Shown: positions 48,636 through 59,200 of the stretch, piece after piece
How positions within the stretch are numbered: the stretch's first letter is position 1
Layout of the letters: each line of letters begins with the position of its first letter
DNA from: Oscheius dolichura
Taxonomy: Eukaryota; Nematoda; Chromadorea; Rhabditida; Rhabditidae
Direction of reading: 5' to 3'
Length of the DNA: 64,000 nucleotides
Assembly (NCBI GenBank): GCA_932521035.1
Contig: OW051492.1
Location: 2,604,001 to 2,668,000 of the forward strand
Made by a program: the position numbers and the translations under genes
Notes under the pieces: generated by a model
Seen by the model: only the letters and a program-made list of their open reading frames with translations
Told to the model about the DNA's origin: nothing
Database searches by the model: none

Positions 48636-51600
48636 CTACAGGGCGCATTTACCGTCAAAATATGCTATTTTCTAGGGTATACGGTAGTTTTTCTTGCTCT
48701 CTTTGTATACACCTACCTCTTGAAGTTCCATAGATGCCGAATATCCCACCAGGACCATTTTTCCAGCCGATTCCACAGTCTTGACCACTTCTTCCTGCTT
48801 CCCAACGTCTATATTCACCAATAGACAGATCAGGTCCACTCCGTCCAGCTCCTTCACTTCTTCCAAAATTCTCTCCTCCAACGATTGGTTTCCTTTCGGT
48901 GTAACATAGAATTTATACCGTTTCCCGTTTAATGGTACGGTATACGGTAGCGGCTCTCCCTTACTCCCCGTCTCCCGTTGGAGTTCCTCTTGGATGAAGG
49001 TGACCACGGCCGTTCTTAAGAAATTCTCCGCGTTTGTTCGGCCATCTCCAGCGAAAAGGATCTTCATCTCCTCTCCCGGGTGTAGTTGTCTATTTAAAGG
49101 AGGAGATGGATACGGAAAGAGGGGTAAGCCAGCCGGCAGAGAGGAGAAATAGACCAAGCAGCGGCGATTCTCCCTATCCCGGGCCACTTGTCCCTTTTTT
49201 CGAGGAATTTTCCGGGGAAGATAGGTAAAGAAGAAGATATCCCCCGCGGCTAGAGATATCTCAAAGAGGTGGAATCCTTCCGGGATCTCCCGGCTCCTGA
49301 GGTAGTCCTCCAAATGGGCGCGGCCATCCTCCGACAGCTCCTCCGGTCCCAGGGTCAATAAACTCGTCTGTGGGCTCTGTGCCCCTTCTTCTTCCTCGTC
49401 CTCCCGTCTCTGACATATCTCCCCGAAGCGTTGGAGTTTCTCCCGAGTCTGTGGGAATTCCTCCACCGGTAGATGGCTAAAATAACGGCGGAGGATGTCC
49501 ACTTCCATTCCGTCACGCTCGTTAATTTGGACTAATTCAAAATCCCGAGGAAGGGGTTCCTCCCGAAGGGTTAAGGATTTCAGATTGGGTAAATCACTCT
49601 CTTCTCTGGAAGACAGGCCAATAATTATATAGTTTTGGATACCTGAACGGGCCATCTTCAGGATTGCTCCCGGTAGAGGAAGTCCCGGCTAGAAGTCTCC
49701 CAGCCAGGTCGATGAACTCCCGGATGGTTGGTCTTTCAGCAGGCGCGGCACTCCATCCCCTGAATGTCTTTGTCTTTTGGAGTACCGGAAGGAGGTCCGC
49801 ACCAGGGCTGCCCGGGTTTTTTTGTGTGCAAATTTGCGTAACGCTAACGTCGGCTTGATTTAAAAATCATTGGCACAACGGTTCGCTATTTTTATATTTT
49901 TCCCAAATAGAGCTAACTGCATTTTAGAAGAAACACCAAAAAAAAGAATTATATTTCTAGAACCAAGCAAGGACCCGAAATGGACTCAACCCGAAAATCG
50001 TACGTAATACGTACGGATCCGTGTCCGGGTCCGTTTCGGGTCCTTCATCAGATCTCCAAAGATACAAGCACTTTGACTAATTTTTTTGGTTGTTTTGTAC
50101 AAGCTAGTTAGTTCTATACGGGAAAAATATAAAAATAGTGAACCGTTCTGCCAATGATTTTTAAATCAAGCCGACGTTAGCGTTACGCAAATTTGTACAA
50201 AAAGACCCGAGCAGCCCTGGGCCGCACTCCTCTCCCCTCCCCTTTTGGTCGCTTTCCCACCTCTTCAAAATGTCCTTTATCTCCGTTTCCTCTTCCAATT
50301 CCGGCTCCAAACAGGAAGGACGCTCTCCATCCACAACCTTGGCAAAGAAAGTATAATTGGATAGATTTTTATGCTGTGGATACGGTATTCTGTAATCCTT
50401 AGAAGTCCGCATTTTCTTTTCTTACTGTCGACAAAACATTTCCCAGATCGAAATGGACAGCGCGTAGACGTCGGCCGGCTTTCTATACGGTTTGCTGTCG
50501 ATCACTTCCGGCGCCATATAACGGCGTGTCCCCATTTCCCCTGTCATTGAGATATTCGACTGCGACATATTGTGTTCAAATTCCCTGGATAAGCCGAAGT
50601 CTGAGAGCTTGAGGATGTTCCTAATTGGACCTAGGAGCATGCTGAAATCAAGGGGTGGAAAAGGTACCGGTTTACATTAAAGGCGAGACACCAGCCCCCT
50701 CGATCCCTGGTCACGGCCCAGAGCCATTAGCCTACTGGGAAAGCAGTCTGGGCTGGAAATCCAAAAAATTCACCAAATGCGCTCGAATAATTCGACCTTG
50801 CTTACTTTTTTTATATCTATCCTATTCAGACTTTTATGGCGGACAAGCTGGTATAGGCTATATTCCTTAAGAACAAGAAATTGCTGAAATATAACCAAAA
50901 ATAGAGTCTTTGAGGTGAACATAGTCTTTCTATCGATAACTCAGCAATTTCTTATTCTTATGGAATATAACCTAGACCAGCTTGTCCGCCATAAAATTCT
51001 GAACAAGATAGATATTAAAAAAATAAGCAATGTCTAATTATTCGAACACGGCGCGCCCGACCTTGTAATCTCTTCGGAATTCGCCCGGCTGCTCAGAATA
51101 GAGGATTCAGGGTCCGGAGATGAGAGGGCTACTCACTTCTGCGGTTTGACGTCGCGATGAAGAACATTCCCCCGATGTAAATATTCCAATCCCCGGCCTG
51201 CTTGTCCTATCCATGAGAATATCTGCTGTCTATCGTAACTAACAGTCGTTTTGTGAATAACTGAATTTCTCTCAACTGGAATAGTCTCGACCTGCCATCA
51301 TATAAACTTCCCAATGACATATACTCCATAATATAGCCGCATATCTGCTTGGAAGAGCAGTCCTCTGTCACTCGCCCGAATAGTTGCACAATATTTGGAT
51401 GTCTCGAGAGCTAATAGTAATTATTATGGACAGAAAGGGGGATGCCCACCTTTAACAGGATCCGGAATTCGTTATCTTTCAGAGTGTCCCGGACTATATC
51501 GTATTGTTTATATGCTACACATCTGAAACGTTTTTGTGGATCCAAAAGATCGAAAATAAACTAAAACTTACCCAAAATCACCATGATACACCTTAAAAAC

Positions 51601-51753
51601 ACGCGATTCCCGTCCTCTGCCCAATAGCTTCCCGTTTTTCAAATCATTCGCATTGAAAATTGCAATTTCTACATTAAAAAAAACATTTTAAAGTATAAAA
51701 AATATAGCAAAATTACCTGGAAATGAATTTGTAGACGTTTTAATCTCGCTCAT
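48636..51753 (-). CDS. TKL-like protein kinase with novel C-terminal region
   Basis: The ATG at 51753 starts a chain of exons that rebuild a complete kinase: glycine loop LLGRGRESRVFKVY, Lys in VAYKQY, SRHPNIVQLFGRVT, MEYMSLGSLYDG, catalytic loop YLHRGNVLHRDVKPQN, ILKLSDFGLSREFE, GTRRYMAPEVIDSKPYRKPA, DVYALSISIWEMF and RGWSAAPAERPTIREFIDLA. All catalytic residues are present. The HRDVKPQN and GTRRYMAPE combination fits TKL-like kinases. About 320 residues follow (DLPNLKSLTLREEPLPRDFE ... KILFAGDGRTNAENFLRTAV ... GVDLICLLVNIDVGKQEEVV) and end FDGKCAL at TAG 48636-48638. I recognise no domain in that region. Two introns carry foldback/MITE insertions. Confidence 0.85.
49803..50219. mobile_element. 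hAT-like MITE in a kinase intron
   Basis: The termini CAGGGCTGCCCGGG and its imperfect complement (CCCGAGCAGCCCTG) continue as inverted repeats of about 100 nt each. The CAGGG ends are typical of hAT elements. The flanks GTCCGCAC (49795-49802) and GGCCGCAC (50220-50227) are an 8-bp target duplication with one change. The centre holds a second palindrome around CGTACGTAATACGTACG. The length of 417 bp has no coding capacity. Confidence 0.9.
50780..51051. repeat. Foldback element in a kinase intron
   Basis: Two arms of about 115 nt (containing ATGGCGGACAAGCTGGT and its complement ACCAGCTTGTCCGCCAT) flank about 45 nt. The arms are about 85-90% complementary by eye. It lies in the intron between the HRDVKPQN and DFG exons of the kinase gene. 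Confidence 0.85.
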
Positions 51754-52055
51754 AATAATGTGACGTGGCTGATCCCCGCGGCATCAACAACACAACGGAC
51801 CGGCAGCCGGGGGATAATTACCACAGGGAAAAGGTGTGTATTTTTAGAGGAAAATATATAGAAAAGTAGGCCAGCTTCGTCTTGAAATCAATTCCTGGGG
51901 CAGGCAGATGATAAGCGGTAAAATAAAACAAACAATTCGTCACCGGTCGGGAAAGGACGATTCCAGTCGTTTCCCCTCTTTTTCCGGGAAATAAACAACT
52001 TTTTTCTCTTTTTTTTTTAATTTTAAGAGCCACAGTTAGAAAGTGTAAAATGTGT
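51754..52055. other. Gap between kinase and collagen genes
   Basis: It holds the presumptive kinase promoter and the collagen 3' region. Nothing specific was recognised. Confidence 0.4.
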
Positions 52056-54145
52056 TTATTGTACAGAATTCATATAATATCCGGGTGAGACGCGAGGAGG
52101 CGGACAGGATTCACACGGCCATTTGGCGCCGGTCGAACCGGGGGCGCCCTGCTGTCCCGGGGCACCTTTTACTCCTCGTTCTCCTTTGAATCCAATCCCG
52201 CCACGATCTCCCGGGAAGCCGGGAATGCCGTCTTCCCCTGGCCGGCCTTGTCGTCCTTTGGTTCCTGGTGGCCCCGGAGGGCCTGGATCTCCTTCCTTCC
52301 CCGGTGGGCCTTCCGCCGTGAAGAGTTTCCCCTGCTCGCCTTGATCTCCCGGCTGCCCTGGAGAGCCTATAATCATCCTCCAATTAGAGAAAAGGCCACG
52401 GAGATCACTAACCATCAAAGCCGGGCTCGCCCCTCTCTCCCTGTGGCCCCTGCATCGAGGGAGGAGCCGGGATGCCGGGATTGCCGCTCTTCCCGCGTCG
52501 TCCTCGATCTCCTTTCAATCCAGGCAGCCCGCCTCGTCTATAAATTTGACCAGAATGAGCAGAAAGAGGAGGAGAACCTACCCCGGTGGCCCGATAGGAC
52601 ATTCCCTCATACAGAGAGAACGGGGATCCCCCTCCGCCGGCCGGCCAATGTTCCCGGGCACACCGGCCTCGCCATCTGCCCCATCCGGGGCATGTCGTCC
52701 CGGATAGCCCTTTGGACCGGGAGGACCTAGACAGCAACCTGAAAATAGTAGGTAGACATTATTGTTGGGGGTAATAATAGACTACGAGGGGTAATAATAG
52801 ACAGTCTCAAGTCGAAAAAGGACACTCTTTGTGGGGGGAACTGGTTATAAAAAGCGGAAAAGGAGTGACCGTGAGAAAAGGGGTAAACAGGGCGGGGAAA
52901 GCGGCAAAAAGGCTGAAAAACTACACTTTTTTTTTCATAGACAAACCTAGTTAGAAATTATATAAGGTTACGGTATACTGTAGCCGTAATCTGTACAAGT
53001 TCTATAAGATAGCCATCCTAAAATGGAGAAGACGGCCAAAAGGAGACCCATTCCTGGAAGTAGGCCAAAAAAAAGGGAACATCAAAGGCTCAATGGGAAA
53101 ATTGCAAATATGGAAGTCTCATATGGCTAAAAATTAAGGAATCTAGAAAGTTTGGAGGAGGAGGAAGGGAAGGGGGGCAACGCCCGGGCTGGCTCATTCA
53201 ATTCACTGGAACTTCGCGAAAGAAAGGCTTCCTCTCCCCCCACCTGATTATAAATCGTGTCCCTCTATCCCATAGAATCTTTGAAAAGGCAACAAAATAT
53301 AGCATTCTGAATAAGGAAAACGAGTGTACAGGACAGAAATTTTGGGAAGCCGATCGGATGATGTAGAGACCAGCAGGAGACTGCTTTGCTCCGAGGTTTC
53401 TGGCTCCCTTTTTGTGGTCGTGTTCACTATCAATATAGTCCGTTTCCCTCCGTTGGAAACGGACTATACCACAATCTTTTGAGGGCCACGGAGAAGGGGA
53501 TAAGATTGATCGCTAGACAAAAGATGATCTGGGAAGGGGTTCCTCACGGGGAAAAGGTTTTACCAACGGGCAGTTTCTCATTCTTATTCCGTTAGTCAGA
53601 GAGAGGTTTGCGAGAAATTCAGGAGAAGAGAATCGAAAGACTATACCTCTGGATAAAAAACATTCTCACCCCAAATTTGTAATGGCCAGAGAAGGCTCTC
53701 AAAATTCATTATAGGTCATGGATTGGTTTTGGCCTTTTTTGCTCGGAAAGAAGGGGGGCTTCTCGGATCAAAAGACCCGGGCTATCCTATTTTCAACGTG
53801 TTAGTTGGCTACTATTCGATAAAAGGTTCAAAACTGGATAAAATAAGTATAAATAAGCCTAGTCAACGTACTGGCCATTTCCCTCTTCTCCCTGTGTATT
53901 TCTGTCCTCGAGACTTCGACCTTCCTCCAGAGATCGCCAATAATTGTCTAAATTTTGAATATTTGCTCCGTCGAAGGTGAGAAACTAACGGGGCAGTGTT
54001 CCTGATCGAGACTAGAGAATATATACATGCTATGGATGAGGATCATGGGGGAAAGAGCCGTGGCTGAGAGAAGTGCCGAAATGGAGAGGGTAATGGCCAC
54101 CGTCGGCGAGCCGAGTCTCTCCCACAGCCATTGATAAACCCGCAT
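52056..54145 (-). CDS. Cuticle collagen
   Basis: The N-terminal exon (54145-53990) has the collagen-N type anchor [20 protein letters not shown] followed by [19 protein letters not shown]. The triple-helical exons 52738-52582, 52537-52413 and 52366-52056 are certain. They begin with [14 protein letters not shown] and [16 protein letters not shown], then a Cys-containing break [19 protein letters not shown]. The main run GDQGEQGK...[20 protein letters not shown] follows, ending [19 protein letters not shown]. Interruptions and Cys pairs are placed as in nematode cuticle collagens. Between 53989 and 52739 at least one more exon is expected; a candidate near 53850-53963 reads [20 protein letters not shown]. 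Such collagens are secreted by the hypodermis and cross-linked in the cuticle. Confidence 0.85.
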
Positions 54146-55398
54146 CTTCTTCTTATCTTTTTCTATAAATTAATATATATAACATAGAGAATGAAACGAA
54201 AGGGAAGAGGTCACGGGAGAAAGAGGGAGAACACCACCACCCCCGCCGGGGCTGACTGGTTGCCGGCAGAGGTAGGGGGAGGCTCGAGTGGGCGACGAGC
54301 CAGTCATCAAGTGTCTGAAGGCGAGAAGCCTCTTTATTTTTCTTTTCGTCTCGGGGGCCAAGTTGGAGGTCAGGGGCGGGGGGCAGGGCAAAGAGTTTCA
54401 GCAGCTAGAAGAAGGACCATTGTGGTCAGAGCAATTAGTGACAGGGAGGGGGAAGTTCGCCGCGACTATCCCTCAAAGGGGTGAGGGCTATAATTGACGG
54501 AATACTCTTCCCTTTCTTGTAATACATTAGCCCCCTCTGAACATCTGACAGAACGAATAAAAGTGAAAAGTTTGAATGGGCGGAATAGGCCCGCGTCTCC
54601 CAGGCGCTGTCCGCCTTCATCCCTGACCAGTCGTCAGCAATGGTCGGAATCCAACCTCTCCTAATTCTTCTGCTAGTTGTTAACATGGTCAGTTTGTTAG
54701 GAATTAAAGGGCTTAATAAAACCTAAAGACGAGTGATTTGGATAGGATGGAGATTGCGATTAGAACGGGAGTGTAGCCAGAGAAAATATGGAGCGTTCAC
54801 CTCAGCGCGGGAGGAGATGATCTAGTCTTTTGCTTGTCACAAATCGACTGCTCTCGTTGAATAAATATCAAGCCCATTTCATTGGCTGATTCTTTTCCTC
54901 ATTTCCACTTCATGCACATCTGTCTTTTTGACAGCCCGTTTTTCCACTTTCGATCGCATTATTATCGCCTGCTCAAAAGAGCAAGCATTCCAAAAAAAAA
55001 CTCTAACCACTGCAAAACAGGGTCGGAAGAGATAGTCACCTCAAAGGTTTAGTCCAAAAAAGAACTTCACATCGCTGAATTGGCGTCAAGGCGCGCCATA
55101 GCGCCGAGCTGCCGAGACTTTACGGGTGCAGCGCGCTAAATCTCTTCGACCATGGAGCGAATCAATCTGCCAAAAGACTGCGAAAATAAGCAGAAATCAA
55201 TAAAATGAAGGAAAAGAGAAGTCACGCTTTTCATAGTGCGTAAGTATAACCCCCTCGGTCAATTACGTTCTCCGCTGGCGGGCTTATTACCGTCGATCGG
55301 GGAGGAGAGACTCGAAGGAGAACAATGGCCAGACACCTCAAGAATTGAAGACTATCCGTTTTATTCTATTATTACAAAATGACAATTTACACAAGATA
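54146..55398. other. Intergenic region with a repeat copy
   Basis: Upstream region of the collagen. A forward ATG at 54640 opens a signal-peptide-like stretch (VGIQPLLILLLVVNM) followed by a donor-like GTCAGT, but no downstream exon was found. The 195-bp repeat copy 1 lies at 54939-55138. Confidence 0.4.
54939..55138 (+). repeat. 195-bp dispersed repeat, copy 1
   Basis: It starts TTTTTCCACTTTCGATCGCA, contains TCTAACCACTGCAAAACAGG, and ends in the half-hairpin GCTGCCGAGACTTTACGGGT then GCAGCGCGC. It is inverted relative to copy 2 and direct relative to copy 3. Confidence 0.85.
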
Positions 55399-55879
55399 TT
55401 AGATGTTCTTGAATTGGAGAAGACCATCGGCGTATTCGAGGACACTGCCATCCAGACTGATCACATCCGGGGCATCTCCCGGCAGGTCGTCGTTGACAAA
55501 GTCCCACTCGCTCCGGGTGACCCCGCTGATCGACGAGATGATCGAGTAGTCGTCGTCCTCGTCCTCCGCGTCGTAGGCCGTCTCCTCCTCGCTGTCCACC
55601 GGCGACTCGTCCTCCTCCTCCTCCACCCGGGCATACTCCCTCAATCCGAAGAGAACCGCCGACAGCTGTTTTTCAATCTTTTTCATCTGATTCTAAAATA
55701 GCCGGTTAAAATATAAAGAGCTGTAATACCTTGTGATTCTTGTTGGGGAACAGCTTCTGGTAGAGTTTCAGTTGGTCGCTGGAGGACGGCAGATTGGTGA
55801 GGAGGATGGCGGCAGGCATGCCGAGGGACTCGTCCAGTTCCTTGAAGTCGTAGACACACAACTCGGGGCAGACGTCCAT
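55399..55879 (-). CDS. Acidic protein of unknown function
   Basis: Two exons (55879-55730, 55692-55399) join in phase 0 across a 37-nt intron and give 147 residues. The N-terminal half is compact (MDVCPELCVYDFKELDESLG; AAILLTNLPSSSDQLKLYQK). A basic helix follows (NQMKKIEKQLSAVLFGLREY), then a highly acidic segment (EEEEDESPVDSEEETAYDAE; DEDDDYSIISSIS) and a conserved-looking end SEWDFVNDDL ... FKNI. The codon use and exon structure look like a real gene. I recognise no family. The next gene upstream on the same strand ends 378 bp away. Confidence 0.7.
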
Positions 55880-56257
55880 TTTGAGAAGAAGAGAGAGAGA
55901 GAAGGGAAGAATGGGAATGGGAATGAGATGGAGAATGAATCCAGGAGGGGGTTATATACCATCGGGGAGAAGCCAAAGCGCCGCTTTCGACTGCCAGCCA
56001 TCGCTTCGAGCTGCGTCGCTTTCGACGAGCTGCTTCTCTTCGCCTTGCTGTAGTTTAGAACAAAAATAAACATCCCGTTGAACTTTTAAATATTTCATTT
56101 CTTTCACGATGAAAACATCAAAACATGAAAAACTTCAAAAAATGGAAAAAAAAAGAAAATAAACCCGGACAAATTTGTGGATCATGGAATGTGTCTCCCC
56201 CTCTCTCGAGGAGGGAAATGGAACAAGGAAAGGGAGAGGAAAGGGATAGATCTAAAG

Positions 56258-59200
56258 CTATGCACAGTACCGACACGACCGGGCACAGTCCCTCCTCATG
56301 TAGATGGAAGAAATGGAACAGATGTTGGCGTTGCCGTTGATCCAGGCCATACACCACGGGGACTTGTCAATACACGGAGACGACATCGGCCGGCCTTGAG
56401 GGGAGAAGGATTGCTGGAAATGAGGGATTTAATGAGTAGAAGACCTTTTTTATAGCCAGGATGACTGCTGCACTATTCTCTAATCTAGCTCTATTCCTCA
56501 TTAATTCCCTTCTATTATAGTTAGAGAGGAAAATAAGCCGGGAAGCTCCGGGTCCGCATTTCTTGACCTAGAAGAGGGAGGCGGCGGGATTTTCTATATT
56601 TTATCGCTTTTGTAACCTTCTCAGCCCATTTTCTCTCAAGATTGACTAATTTTACATCCACAAAAAACATTTATAGCCAGAAATTTTCCCAAAGATCCTA
56701 GGAAAACGGTGCTACGGAAGCTCTGAGCCGCACTTGAGAGTGTTAGAGCTCGGGACAGAGTTTGTGGCGCTACAGATCTTTTTGTCGGGGCGGCTGAGAT
56801 GCGACTAGGTTCATTAGAACCGTCTTGCCGAGCTCTCTAACTAGGTCTTTGAATGTTTCAAATTGGTCAAGAAATAACCGAGATACGGAGACAAACACCC
56901 GACACTCCCGTCTACCCCCAAATTGGGCCTTCCGTTTTCTTAGAGATTTTGACAGAATTTTTAATTTTTGAGGTTTCTAAATGTTCAGGAATACGGTAAT
57001 TGATCCCCAGCCAAATAAAACCCCCGCTTTTTCAATAAAAAAAGAGCCGCCTTACCGTTGGGAAGTGTTCGACCACCGTCGGCGCCATGTTCTGTACATT
57101 TCCTGAGACGATTCGTACATTTCCTTGTCCTCCTAAATCCGAATTTCTCTATTAAACTAGTCAGATTAATATGATATGTTTGTGCCAACTGAAAGGGTGT
57201 GTGTTTTGTGTATTTGAGTGAGTGTGCCAGTCCTTTCTCCTCCTCCTCTAAACCTACGTCTCCTTCCATCTTTCCTCGTATTTTCCACGAGGTTTTCTTG
57301 TTGTTGTTTGAATCGCTCCGCCAGGAGGACTTTCGCGGTTTCCGGCCTCATAATAATCTGTATTTGTTTTCCGTTCAAGACCCACCGAATAGAACCTACC
57401 GGTCGTCTGCTCCGGGGACGGAATCCTACTCTCGGACGGACTATTTCTATCCTCGGAGTGGCTGTTGTGGCTGTTGTGGCTGTGGCGGTTGTGGCTGTGG
57501 CTGCGGTAGTACTAGTTGTGGCGGTTGTTGCTGTCGTGCCGAGACCCGCTGAGAAATGCCCAAAACTGCCGCCAAAACCCGAGTCTCCCTCCACCACGAC
57601 CATTTGATTAGATTGGGATGGATTAGCGGCGACAAGGACAGGGGACAGCTCTTCCTCGGTTAGAGTGGCCGAGACGGCATTTTGGAGGTACGGTATGACG
57701 GGAAGGGAGTCGCCAGACGGGAAGGATAACACCTGGCTGGTGACCAGTACCGACGCGGGTTTCTGTTTTCGTGGCGGGACCTCGATAGGTGCCCGAGAAG
57801 TCGAATTTCCTTCCTCCTCGTAATCCGCCTCATTTTCAACGATTTTTTCAGCCGGCTCCACATTTTCTTCTTCTAATTTATTGGTCGGGCTGGAGCCGTT
57901 AAACATCCTCAAAAATTTCTCCTCCAATTGAAGGGATTCCCTCCGCAGAGAAGGGGGAATTACTTGAAAATCGCTTGACCCAAATCCGGGAAATTCTTCC
58001 ACTCCTACAGTAATCCCAGCCGAATTCTGTACAGGACCCGTGGGCAAGATTCCCGGGCTATTTTCCAAGATTATCGCCTCTTCTCGCTTGTCTATTCCCT
58101 GCTCCTTCTCAGGGATTACGGTAGTTGTCGCGGCAGGAGTATAGAGTTCCTTAACCAGTCCCAATATCAATTGATTAAAGTGGAGAGCATGCTCCCAACT
58201 GGATACAGTACCCCTCAGGGTAGCCAGACTGTCCGCGGCTGGAAAAGGGGGGCAAGTGAAGGTGCGAGGTGTGAAACCGAGGGGAACAGAAAATGTGCTG
58301 AAAATAGGAGAAGAGGGTTAGAGCGACGAGAACAGAAACGGGGGATTAGGGGAACAGAAAAGGTTAGAATTGAAAGGGAAAGAAGGGGAAAGATACCTCG
58401 ACGCAGCCGCTTCAACACGGCTTCAATGACTACTCGGACACCGGCCCACGTTTCCTTGGCTGTGGGCATCAACTGGCGGGAATCCAGGATGAAACCATCC
58501 CAAACTGAAATTCATTGAAATCCAGATGATAAAGGCTTAAAAAAAAAATGTAAAACTGGCTCTATTAGAGGTCTTTTGACATATTGGTTCGCTTTGGAGG
58601 GGATGAGGTCCCGTGCGCGCTGCACCCGTAAAGTCTCGGCAGCTCGGCGCTATGGCGCGCCTTGACGCCAATCCGGCGATGTGAAGTTCTTTTTTGAACT
58701 AAACCTTTGAGGTGGCTATCTCTTCCGACCCTGTTTTGCAGTGGTTAGAGATATTTTTTGGAATGCCTGCTCATTTTGAGCAGGCGATATTGCAATCGAA
58801 AAGTGGAAAAGTTATGGTCAGATTTTGGTTGATTGATTTCATCATCATCAGCTCATTTTGAATTGTTCCTAGGAAAGAGAATACCCGCTTACCTTCCTCT
58901 CCCGGTCTCAATTCCAGCAGATATACAAACTTGGCTCCTCCTTTTCCCTTCGCCCAGTCGTCTGATCCTCCTGACGATGGATCTAAACATTCCAACATAA
59001 TAAGGCTACAATTGTCTCACATAAAATATCAGCCCCAGTCCCGAAGCGATATTTCGTTCCGTACATTGCTTCCAGCGCGGAGACGGCTTTTCTTCCAACT
59101 TCTTCCTAAAATCCCCCTTGAAAATGAATTTCGAAAGAGATTCCTACCGTCTCGGCGATGTCTTCCGGTACCGTCTTCCTCTGATGACTGAATGGGTGGA

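Noticed and set aside
49803-50219. Kinase gene broken by the MITE (a stop appears within the element when the exon is read through)
   Set aside because: A donor at GAG|GTGGGA upstream and an acceptor at ATTCAG|GGG downstream are in matching phase and rebuild the expected kinase end, so the element is intronic.
53248-53595. Frames in the middle of the collagen gene as separate small genes
   Set aside because: They have no Gly-X-Y, signal peptide or other motif, and lie in the large intron of the collagen.
57199-57607. Forward-strand Cys/Gly- and Val/Ala-rich open frames
   Set aside because: They are the complement of the Thr/Ala tract in the carboxypeptidase linker exon, which joins in frame to catalytic and ShK exons on the other strand.
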